Assembly: GCA_035317605.1 (NCBI GenBank)
Contig: DATHGT010000034.1
Coordinates: 1 to 5,122, forward strand
Reading direction: 5' to 3'
Length of the DNA stretch: 5,122 nucleotides
DNA from: DATHGT01 sp035317605
Lineage (GTDB): Bacteria; Methylomirabilota; Methylomirabilia; Rokubacteriales; CSP1-6
The translations under genes were made by a program, and so were the position numbers. This document shows, piece by piece, positions 1 to 5,122 of the stretch (the stretch's first letter is position 1; each line of letters opens with the position of its first letter). The notes under the pieces are model-generated. The model made no database searches. It worked only from the letters and a program-made list of their open reading frames with translations, and had not been told where the DNA came from.

Positions 1-220
1 CTCGGGCGACTACCTGGCGGACGTGCAAATCGTCGTCGCGGGAGCCAGGAACGGGGCGGTCCTCGACGCCACGATGGAGGGACCGATCCTGCTCGCGAAG
101 CTGTCTCCGGGAACGTACACGGTCAAGGCCACGTCCGACGCCCAGACGCAAACCAAGACCGTGACCATTCCGACGCAGGGCCAGCGGCAGATCGATTTTC
201 GCTGGGACCGCAAGCCCTGA
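1..220 (+). CDS. Partial (3' end): probable exported protein with carboxypeptidase-regulatory-like beta domain
   Basis: An open frame enters from the left edge, with the first full codon at position 2, and ends at TGA 218-220. About 72 residues are visible. The GTG at 23 lies in frame, but the frame stays open upstream and the preceding residues (SGDYLADV) continue the same fold, so this is the C-terminus of a longer protein and not a small gene. The segment alternates beta-strands with the pattern 'DYLADVQIVV...VLDATMEGPILLAKLSPGTYTVKA...QTKTVTIP...IDFRWD'. This resembles the carboxypeptidase regulatory-like / CNA-B-type beta-sandwich seen at the end of many short periplasmic hypothetical proteins of proteobacteria. 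The 'L-x-P-G-x-Y-T-V' strand is the clearest hallmark. Such proteins normally have a signal peptide, which here would lie outside the window. The domain is probably structural or binding, and no catalytic residues are visible. It converges on the next gene across a strong hairpin. Confidence 0.7.
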   Translation, partial: SGDYLADVQIVVAGARNGAVLDATMEGPILLAKLSPGTYTVKATSDAQTQTKTVTIPTQGQRQIDFRWDRKP

Positions 221-239
221 CCTCAGTGAAGTCCTGAAC

Positions 240-273
240 GCCGGGGCGGGGCTCGTCTGAGCCCCGCCCCGGC
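240..273. terminator. Perfect 15-bp inverted repeat, probable bidirectional terminator
   Basis: The arms at 240-254 and 259-273 are exactly complementary (left arm gccggggcggggctc) around a GTCT tetraloop. The hairpin lies in the 59-bp gap between two convergent stop codons (220 on +, 280 on -), the expected place for a shared terminator. No T-run follows it on either strand, so it is not a textbook intrinsic terminator. It may act through hairpin stability alone, with Rho, or by protecting the 3' ends of both transcripts. Confidence 0.6.
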
Positions 274-279
274 CGCGGT

Positions 280-855
280 CTACTGAATCTCGTAGCTGAC
301 GCTCAGGGCAATGGATCCGCTGCTGACCGTCGAGGCGTCCGCCATCACGGAAACTTTCTGACCGTCGAGCACGGGGACGGCGCCGACGACGTCGATATCC
401 GCGGTGCTAGCCGGTGGAATCACCGCCGAGAGCACCGTGGCTGCACCGTTGACGAAGAAGGTCACCGTGGTCGGCGCGTTGTACGAGTTGGATGTGACGA
501 GGATCCGCATGTTCTGGACGGTTCCATCCCGGGGAAGGCGATACTCGGGAACGCCGCCGCCGAAGTGAACGAAGAACGTCGCCACGACCCCCGCGCTCAC
601 TCCATGAACCATGATGCTGCCGCCACCCGCCGGGGGCGGGGGCGGGGCCGCCGTCGCGGGCCAGTCCACCGCAGTCTCGTTGTTCTTGCACGACGCGCTC
701 GCGCCCACGATCCTGACTTCACCGCTGCTCTTGTTGACGCAGGAGTGAACGAGGGTCGGATCGCCGCCGTGCGCGTACACCATCGGGGTGATCCCGACCA
801 GGGTGAGAACGAACGCCAGCCCCAGAAGCATCCATCGCGTCGTCGAACGTGTCAT
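280..855 (-). CDS. Small secreted protein of unknown function with two-cysteine module, Pro/Gly linker and beta-rich C-terminal domain
   Basis: This encodes 191 residues from the ATG at 855 to TAG at 280-282. I chose this start over an in-frame ATG at 921 because AGGAG (862-866 on the complementary strand) lies 6 nt upstream and because translation then begins directly with a signal peptide. Residues 1-28 show a basic n-region (R3, R7), a hydrophobic core (MLLGLAFVLTLVGI) and a V-Y-A cleavage site before HGGD, so export to the periplasm or outside is likely. Residues 37-65 form a module 'HSCVNKSSGEVRIVG...C...NETAVDW' with C39 and C56 spaced to form a disulfide. I know similar modules (CVNK-S-G-x-x-R-V, C-K-x-x-E-T-A-x-x-W) from exported bacterial proteins, often in front of collagen-like repeats. 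Here a proline run (71-75) and AGGG follow instead. Residues 80-191 are rich in V, T and S and look all-beta. There are no catalytic motifs and I cannot assign a function. It lies 82 bp downstream of the SDR gene on the same strand, so it could be cotranscribed, but its own good ribosome site and different character suggest an independent unit. Confidence 0.8.
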   Translation of the reverse strand: MTRSTTRWMLLGLAFVLTLVGITPMVYAHGGDPTLVHSCVNKSSGEVRIVGASASCKNNETAVDWPATAAPPPPPAGGGSIMVHGVSAGVVATFFVHFGGGVPEYRLPRDGTVQNMRILVTSNSYNAPTTVTFFVNGAATVLSAVIPPASTADIDVVGAVPVLDGQKVSVMADASTVSSGSIALSVSYEIQ

Positions 856-866
856 GTCCGTCTCCT
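856..866 (-). promoter_or_regulatory. Ribosome binding site deciding the start of the secreted protein
   Basis: The minus strand reads gagAGGAGacggac directly before the ATG at 855. The AGGAG core (862-866) has a 6-nt spacer. The in-frame ATG at 921 would place a charged 22-residue extension ahead of the signal peptide, so this site supports the shorter start. Confidence 0.7.
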
Positions 867-937
867 CTCTCGTTTTGATGTCGGCCCGCTGAAGCTTTCT
901 CCCCATCCGCCGTCTCCGCACACGAGCATCCGGGCGA

Positions 938-1705
938 TTACACCATCAATCGACCGCCGTTGACGGACAGGGTCTGGCCGGTGAGGTAGCCGGACTCGGG
1001 CGCGGAGAGGAACAGGACCCAGCCGACCATGTCGGAGACTTCGCCGATGCGGCCGACGGCGGTGGATTTGCCGATCATGTCGCGCTGGGCCTGGTTGCGC
1101 ACGGCGACCACGCGCTCGGTGGCGGTGGTGCCGGGGGCCAGCGCGTTGGCGGTGACGCCGTGCTCGCCCAGCTCGAAGGCGAGTACGCGCGTGAGCGAAT
1201 GCACGCCGGCCTTGGCCGCCGAGTACGGCGGTGACGATCTCGTCAGCGCGCTCACTCCGGCCATCGAGCCGACGTTGACGATGCGCCCGCCGTGCTGGCG
1301 CTTGAACGTGGGGATGGCGGCCTTGGCGCAGAGGAAGATGCTCTTGAGATTCAGGTCGATGACGTTGTCCCACTCGTCCTCGGGGGTCTCCTCGACCGAG
1401 AGCTGCTTCCAGAAGCCTCCCGCGCAGTTCACGAGCACGTCGAGCCGCCCGGTCTCGCCGACGATCCGCGCGAACGTCGCCTCCACGCTCGCGGCGTCGG
1501 TCACGTCGCACGCCACGAACGACGCCCCGCCCCCGCGCTCGCGGATGCCGCTCGCGACCGCCTCGCCCGCCTTCTCGTCGACATCGACCACGTAGACGCG
1601 CGCGCCGGCCTCGGCGAACGCCTCGGCCGAGCCCTTGCCGATCCCGCGCGCGCCGCCGGTGATCACCGCCACCTGCCCCGAAAAATCGAACGTCGTCTTG
1701 CCCAC
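938..1705 (-). CDS. SDR family NAD(P)-dependent oxidoreductase (classical type)
   Basis: This 255-residue protein has the normal length for a classical short-chain dehydrogenase/reductase. It starts at GTG 1705; the first internal Met is residue 148, so no ATG alternative exists. The Rossmann cofactor motif TGGARGIG spans residues 16-23. D41 at the end of the second strand (VYVVDVD) favours NAD over NADP. CDVTD (66-70) contacts adenine, and NCAG (93-96) is the structural NNAG-like motif. The catalytic tetrad is complete: N119, S147 (GSMAG), Y161 and K165 (YSAAK). PG at 191-192 precedes the flexible substrate loop, and the C-terminus (YLTGQTLSVNGG) is typical of the FabG-like group. Ser to Tyr is 14 residues, one more than in FabG. 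The enzyme should oxidise a secondary alcohol or reduce a ketone; the substrate is unknown. The start lies 1 nt after the stop of the VOC gene (TGAcGTG) and has no purine-rich ribosome site, so translation probably depends on reinitiation from upstream. It is the last gene of the four-gene operon. Confidence 0.93.
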   Translation of the reverse strand: MGKTTFDFSGQVAVITGGARGIGKGSAEAFAEAGARVYVVDVDEKAGEAVASGIRERGGGASFVACDVTDAASVEATFARIVGETGRLDVLVNCAGGFWKQLSVEETPEDEWDNVIDLNLKSIFLCAKAAIPTFKRQHGGRIVNVGSMAGVSALTRSSPPYSAAKAGVHSLTRVLAFELGEHGVTANALAPGTTATERVVAVRNQAQRDMIGKSTAVGRIGEVSDMVGWVLFLSAPESGYLTGQTLSVNGGRLMV

Positions 1706-1706
1706 G

Positions 1707-2231
1707 TCAGTGGCCCATCTGGGCGGCGCGCCGCCGCAGCTCCGCGGGCGAGACGTCCTCCACGTGCGTGGAGAGGTGCCACTGGTGACCGAACGGATCC
1801 TCGAACGTGCCGCTGCGGTCGCCGTAGAACTGGGTCTGCACCGGGCGGACGGTCTTGGCCCCGGCGCCGGCGGCCTGGCGCGCGACCGCGTCGACGTCCT
1901 TGACGTAGACGTGCAGGCTCACCGGCGTGCCGCCGATGGTCTTCGGGCTCCTCGCGTTGATCTCGAGGTGCTCGTCGGCCAGCATGACGATCGAATCGCC
2001 GATGCGGATCTCGGCGTGTCCGATGCGCCCGTCGGGTCCGGCGTGGCGCATCAGCTCCTTGGCGCTGAACGCCTTCTTGTAGAACTCCAGCGCGCGGGGC
2101 GCGTCGTCGACGATCAGATACGGCGAGACGGTCGGATGACCGGCCGGAATCGGGTCGACCGTCTTCTTCGCCGCCGCGCGCTTGGCGGGCGCGCGACGAG
2201 CGGCGGTCTTCTTCTTCGCCCTGGCCTTCAT
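1707..2231 (-). CDS. VOC family (PhnB-like / glyoxalase-bleomycin resistance fold) protein with Lys/Ala/Arg-rich N-terminal tail
   Basis: This encodes 174 residues, ATG 2231 to TGA 1707. Residues 1-24 are a basic low-complexity tail with 11 Lys/Arg and 9 Ala, resembling histone-H1-like C-terminal tails. The globular part begins near residue 28 (IPAGHPTVSPYLIVDDAPRA) and contains two beta-alpha-beta-beta-beta units: about 34-87, with the helix ALEFYKKAF and the strand GHAEIRIGDS, and about 102-153, with SLHVYVKDVDA and the signature FYGDRSGTFEDPFGHQW. H72, H107 and E144 sit where VOC enzymes place metal ligands, but this assignment is by pattern only. The family includes glyoxalases, dioxygenases, epimerases and antibiotic-binding proteins, and the PhnB-like branch has no general function, so I give no reaction. 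The start overlaps the stop of the amidohydrolase gene (ATGA), and AAGGGGG about 7 nt upstream provides a ribosome site. This supports translation of the basic tail, since no other Met occurs before residue 61. Confidence 0.9.
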   Translation of the reverse strand: MKARAKKKTAARRAPAKRAAAKKTVDPIPAGHPTVSPYLIVDDAPRALEFYKKAFSAKELMRHAGPDGRIGHAEIRIGDSIVMLADEHLEINARSPKTIGGTPVSLHVYVKDVDAVARQAAGAGAKTVRPVQTQFYGDRSGTFEDPFGHQWHLSTHVEDVSPAELRRRAAQMGH

Positions 2232-3427
2232 GACAGGACCCCCTTTCGCTCGAGGAACCGCAGCGCGACGGCCGCGTGCATGGCCACGCCCGTGGCCAGC
2301 GCGGACTCGTTCAGCAGCATCCGGTTCGAATGATTCGGGTAGGCCGGACCGCCGTCCGGCCGCGTGCCGAGATTGGCCATCGCGCCGGGCACGCGCTGGA
2401 GCACGTAGGAGAAGTCCTCGGCGCCCATCATCGGGTTGCTGGCTTGCTGGGCCCCGTCCGGTCCCAGCATCTCGCGCGCGGTGTCGAGCACGAAGCGCGC
2501 GAAGCGCTCGTCGTTCACGGTGGGCGGGTAGCCGCGCGTGATCTCCACGTCGACCTCGGCCCCGTGCGCGGCGGCGACACCCTGGGCCACGCGGCGCACG
2601 CCGGCGAGCACGGTCTCGCGGGTGGACTCGGAGACCGTGCGGACGGTACCGAGCAGGGTCGCGGTCTCGGGAATCACGTTACGGGTGGTGCCGGCCTCGA
2701 TCTTGGCGATGGTCACGACCGCGGGATCGAACACGTGCACCCGCCGCGTCACCATCGTCTGCAGCGCCTGCACGATCTCGCAGGCCACGGGGATCGGATC
2801 GAGGCAGTCGTGGGGTGCCGAGGCGTGGCCGCCCTGGCCGCGCACGATCATCTGGATGGTGTCGGCGGCTGCCGCCGTCGGTCCGCCTTTCGCGCTGATG
2901 ACTCCGGCGGGACGACGATGCGTCACGTGCATGGCGAACGCGCCCGTCGGCGCGTCTTCACCGTCGAGCAAGCCCTCCTCGATCATCACCCGCGCGCCGT
3001 GATAGCCCTCCTCGCCCGGCTGGAACATGAACAGCACCGATCCCGCGAGCGCATCGCGCCTGCGCGCGAGCAGGCGCGATGCGCCGACCAGCATCGCGGT
3101 GTGGCCGTCGTGACCACACGCGTGCATCGCGCCCGGCACTTCCGAGGCGAACGGCAGCCCCGTGTCCTCCGGCATCGGCAGCGCGTCCATGTCGCCGCGC
3201 AGGAGGATCGTCGGTCCCGGCCGCGCGCCCCGGAGCCGCGCGACCACCGACGTCGTGCGCTGTCCTGTCCGGACTTCCAGCCCGAAACCGTCGAGGGCCT
3301 CCAGCACCGTGGCCTGGGTGTGCGGCAACGTCAGTCCCAGCTCCGGATGGCGATGAATGCGCCGCCGGAGCTGGATGGTCTCGTCGAGCATCCGTTGCGC
3401 TTCCGCGCGAATGTCGTTCAGGTCCAT
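2228..3427 (-). CDS. M20 family (M20D) metal-dependent amidohydrolase / N-acyl-amino-acid hydrolase-like
   Basis: This encodes 399 residues from ATG 3427 to TGA 2228. A GTG at 3466 would add 13 residues inside the upstream gene; the ATG is preferred because it begins 1 nt after that gene's stop (TGAcATG), has GAGAAAGAAG upstream, and places RRxIHxHPELG at residues 22-31, as in the family. Dinuclear metal site: C104 and H106 in HACGHDGHTAML, E140 beside the catalytic base E139 in FQPGEEG, H167, and H366 in PNHSN. RGDMDALP (77-84) and MGAEDFSYVL (334-343) are further M20D hallmarks. The central dimerisation domain (about 175-290) contains GQGGHASAPH. The Cys ligand and overall order match ILR1/HipO/YxeP-type enzymes, which hydrolyse N-acyl or indole-acetyl amino acids, hippurate and similar amides. 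The exact substrate is unknown. No signal peptide is visible, so it is probably cytoplasmic. It is the second gene of the operon and overlaps the VOC start by 4 nt. Confidence 0.93.
   Translation of the reverse strand: MDLNDIRAEAQRMLDETIQLRRRIHRHPELGLTLPHTQATVLEALDGFGLEVRTGQRTTSVVARLRGARPGPTILLRGDMDALPMPEDTGLPFASEVPGAMHACGHDGHTAMLVGASRLLARRRDALAGSVLFMFQPGEEGYHGARVMIEEGLLDGEDAPTGAFAMHVTHRRPAGVISAKGGPTAAAADTIQMIVRGQGGHASAPHDCLDPIPVACEIVQALQTMVTRRVHVFDPAVVTIAKIEAGTTRNVIPETATLLGTVRTVSESTRETVLAGVRRVAQGVAAAHGAEVDVEITRGYPPTVNDERFARFVLDTAREMLGPDGAQQASNPMMGAEDFSYVLQRVPGAMANLGTRPDGGPAYPNHSNRMLLNESALATGVAMHAAVALRFLERKGVLS
3049..3084. repeat. Perfect 15-bp inverted repeat inside the amidohydrolase gene
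   Basis: Arms 3049-3063 and 3070-3084 (gcgcatcgcgcctgc and its exact complement) flank a 6-nt loop. They lie within codons for about residues 115-126 of the amidohydrolase (GASRLLARRRDA), between the CGH metal motif and the EE motif. The stem could form in the mRNA. Whether it has a role is unknown; Arg/Ala/Leu codons in GC-rich DNA raise the chance of such repeats. Confidence 0.6.
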
Positions 3428-3428
3428 G

Positions 3429-5045
3429 TCACCGTCGCTTCTTTCTCTCGCGCAGGTCGAGCGCACCGGGACGCTGTCGCGGGTCGTCGCCGCGCGCGAA
3501 GATCTGGGCCTTCTGGACTTTCTGCGTTCCTGTCGTCGGCAGTGATGCGACGAACAAGATCCAGCCCGGCGCCTTGAAGTACGCCAGGCGGGAGAGACAC
3601 CAGTCCTGAAGCGTCTCGGCCAGCGCGCGATCGCCCGTCACGCCGGCCATCGGCACCACGCACGCCATCACTTCTTCCTCGCGGACGTCGTCGGGCACCG
3701 CGAGCACCGCCACCTGGGCGACGGACTCGTGGGCCTGCAAGCAGGCCTCGATCTCGGCGGCGGCGATGTTCTCACCGGCGCGCCGGATGATGTTCTTCTT
3801 GCGGTCGACGAAGCAGAGCATGCCGTCGTCGGCCTGCCGCACGACGTCGCCGGTGTGAAACCAGCCCCCGCGCCACGCCTCCTCGGTCGCCTCGGCATGC
3901 TTCAGATACCCGGAGAAGAATCCGTGACGCGGGCCTTCGGCGCCGCCCCAGCGCACGACCAGCTCGCCCTCGATCCCGCTCGCGACGTCGTGATCCTTGT
4001 CGTCGACGACGCGGGCCTCGAGCCCGCCGCGGGGGCGGCCGAACGCCCGCGTCCGCACCTGGCGCGGCTCGTGGCTGTCGGCGTAGATTCGGCCGGTCTC
4101 GGTCATCCCCCAGACCTCGATCAGCGGAAAGCCGAAGCGTCGCTCGAACGCCGCGTGCAGCTCCGGCTCCACGCCCGCCCCGAGACCGAACTTCACCGTG
4201 TGCGCTCGCTCTTCGGCGCTTTCCCCCTGGTTGAGCAACAGCGGCGGCATCACCCCGAGGTAGTGGATGACGGTCGCCTTCGACGCGACGACGTCCTTCC
4301 ACCACCGGGTCGGGCTAAAGCGCTCGGGCTGGGCCAGGCAGTTGGCGGTGAGGATGGCCGCGGTCGCGCTCACCGCCTGCGAGTTCATGTGAAAGAGCGG
4401 CAGCGGGTTCAGGATGCGCTCGCGCCCTCGCTCGAGCCGGATGTGACCGCCCAGCGAGCCATACCAGGCGCCCGCGTTCAGGTAGTACAGATTGGTCAGC
4501 ACGCAGCCCTTCGGCCGTCCCGTCGTGCCCGAGGTGTAGAGCAGGCTGGTCTCGGTATCGAGTCCGGGCGTCCCGCGACGCGGCGCCGGGCCGGGCTTCG
4601 GCAACGACGACGGCATCGCCTCCGCGCCGACCACCGGCAGCGGCTTGGCGCGCTCGCGCGCGATTGCCTCGAGATCACCCATGCGCGCGGCGATCACCAC
4701 CGCGAGGTCGGCCTCCGAGTGCTCCATCTGATACGCCATCTCGTCGTGACGGTAGTCCGGGTTGATGGGGACGATCCCGACCCCGAGCGCGTTCAACGCC
4801 AGGTAGTGAAAGAAGAACTCCGGGCGATTCTCCAGCAGCAGCGCCACCCGATGACCGTGACCGTAGCCGGCCGCGGCGTAGACGTCGCGCAGTCTCAGCG
4901 CGGCCTCACGCGTCTGGCCGTACGTGAATTCCACGCCATCCGGGTGATAGGCGCGCCCCGCCGCGGGCGGCGCGCACAGGAAGACGTTGTCGGGCGCGGC
5001 CGCGGCCGTGGCCACGAACGCTTCGAACACGGTCTGCGCCGTCAT
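3429..5045 (-). CDS. AMP-dependent acyl-CoA synthetase/ligase (ANL superfamily, CaiC-like)
   Basis: This encodes 538 residues from ATG 5045 to TGA 3429. All ANL motifs are present in order: the phosphate loop YTSGTTGRPKG (170-180), PLFHMN (216-221) of the acyl pocket, the adenine-binding WGMTET (312-317), WFHTGD with D400 contacting ribose, the hinge region DRKKNIIRRAGENI (414-427), and C-terminal catalytic K509 in TGTQKVQK. It therefore should adenylate a carboxylic acid with ATP and transfer it to CoA. The overall style, including KKNIIRRAGENIAAAEIE, resembles crotonobetaine/carnitine-CoA ligase and medium-chain or aromatic acyl-CoA ligases; substrate specificity cannot be read. In-frame ATGs at 5096 and 5117 exist, but the extension they add (RALGGYGGSRRGPPFP) is translated repeat sequence without family character, whereas MTAQTVFEAFVATAAAAPDN is a typical family N-terminus. 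The chosen start lacks a clear Shine-Dalgarno. It is the first gene of the operon, followed by the amidohydrolase 1 nt after its stop. The C-terminal tail is basic (RERKKRR). Confidence 0.93.
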   Translation of the reverse strand: MTAQTVFEAFVATAAAAPDNVFLCAPPAAGRAYHPDGVEFTYGQTREAALRLRDVYAAAGYGHGHRVALLLENRPEFFFHYLALNALGVGIVPINPDYRHDEMAYQMEHSEADLAVVIAARMGDLEAIARERAKPLPVVGAEAMPSSLPKPGPAPRRGTPGLDTETSLLYTSGTTGRPKGCVLTNLYYLNAGAWYGSLGGHIRLERGRERILNPLPLFHMNSQAVSATAAILTANCLAQPERFSPTRWWKDVVASKATVIHYLGVMPPLLLNQGESAEERAHTVKFGLGAGVEPELHAAFERRFGFPLIEVWGMTETGRIYADSHEPRQVRTRAFGRPRGGLEARVVDDKDHDVASGIEGELVVRWGGAEGPRHGFFSGYLKHAEATEEAWRGGWFHTGDVVRQADDGMLCFVDRKKNIIRRAGENIAAAEIEACLQAHESVAQVAVLAVPDDVREEEVMACVVPMAGVTGDRALAETLQDWCLSRLAYFKAPGWILFVASLPTTGTQKVQKAQIFARGDDPRQRPGALDLRERKKRR

Positions 5046-5122
5046 TGGAAATGGGGGGCCCCTACGGCTCCCCCCATACCCCCCCAACGCGCGCATTGGA
5101 TTCGGTGGCTGCCCCATACCCC
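5043..5122. repeat. Degenerate tandem duplication in the operon leader, covering the ligase start
   Basis: Two copies share the same order of blocks. Copy A has cattgga at 5043-5049 and ggct-cccccc-atacccc from 5066 to about 5083. Copy B has cattgga at 5094-5100 and ggctgccccatacccc at 5107-5122, running off the window edge. Copies are offset by 51 bp at their left ends and differ by an internal 10-bp length change. Because 51 is a multiple of three, each copy carries an ATG (5045 and 5096, minus strand) in the same frame. Confidence 0.6.
5053..5075 (-). promoter_or_regulatory. GC hairpin directly upstream of the ligase start codon
   Basis: On the mRNA strand GGGGGG (5075-5070) can pair with CCCCCC (5058-5053), leaving an 11-nt loop AGCCGTAGGGG. 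The base of the stem lies 7 nt before the ATG at 5045, exactly where a ribosome binding site would normally be, and no unpaired SD sequence is seen. It could hold translation down or mark a processing site. I see no convincing -10/-35 promoter in 5046-5122. Confidence 0.4.

Noticed and set aside
23..220. Stand-alone 65-residue gene starting at GTG 23
   Set aside because: The frame is open to the window edge and the residues before the GTG continue the beta domain, so it is the end of a longer gene.
856..937. Possible promoter or terminator between the SDR and the secreted protein
   Set aside because: Apart from the ribosome site next to the ATG, I found no convincing -35/-10 pair and no stable hairpin in these 82 bases.
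565..963. Plus-strand open frame of 132 codons opposite the secreted protein
   Set aside because: It is Arg/His-rich and low in typical protein character, with no ribosome site; the opposite strand has a signal peptide, SD and a sensible protein. Shadow frame.
852..1511. Minus-strand open frame of 219 codons overlapping the SDR gene
   Set aside because: Arg-rich shadow in another frame of a clear SDR gene with all catalytic residues.
2276..3577. Plus-strand open frame of 433 codons across the amidohydrolase gene
   Set aside because: It is antisense to a gene with a complete M20D metal site, and its product is an Arg/His/Gly-rich string without motifs, as expected for the mirror of GC-rich coding DNA.
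3732..3747. Short palindrome ggcctgc-aa-gcaggcc inside the ligase gene
   Set aside because: Seven pairs with a 2-nt loop in coding DNA are too weak and common in this base composition to call a site.

Overview
This is a strongly GC-rich bacterial window with dense, mostly minus-strand coding, short intergenic gaps and one GTG start. The gene content (an acyl-CoA ligase, an M20 amidohydrolase, a PhnB-like VOC protein and an SDR) and the codon bias fit a soil or sediment proteobacterium-like lineage, for example Rokubacteria/Methylomirabilota or a delta- or betaproteobacterium. That placement is an impression from style, not a phylogenetic result. I see no rRNA, tRNA, CRISPR array, transposase or phage gene.

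Layout: positions 1-220 (+) hold the 3' end of a probable exported protein with a carboxypeptidase-regulatory-like beta domain. A perfect 15-bp hairpin at 240-273 separates it from a convergent gene at 280-855 (-), which encodes a small secreted two-cysteine protein of unknown function. Then comes a compact minus-strand cluster. In transcription order it is: AMP-dependent acyl-CoA ligase (5045 to 3429), M20D amidohydrolase (3427 to 2228), VOC/glyoxalase-fold protein with a basic tail (2231 to 1707) and SDR oxidoreductase (1705 to 938). The three junctions are TGAcATG, an ATGA overlap and TGAcGTG, so the four genes are almost certainly one translationally coupled operon. The window ends in the leader of that operon, which contains a degenerate duplication and a GC hairpin directly upstream of the ligase start.

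How the genes may work together (inference): an M20D enzyme typically hydrolyses an N-acyl or amide conjugate to a free carboxylic acid. The ligase could activate that acid, or another acid, to a CoA thioester. The SDR could oxidise or reduce a hydroxyl or keto group during further degradation. The VOC protein has no assigned step. The substrate cannot be read from the sequence. The cluster looks like a small catabolic or scavenging operon rather than a defence or mobile system.
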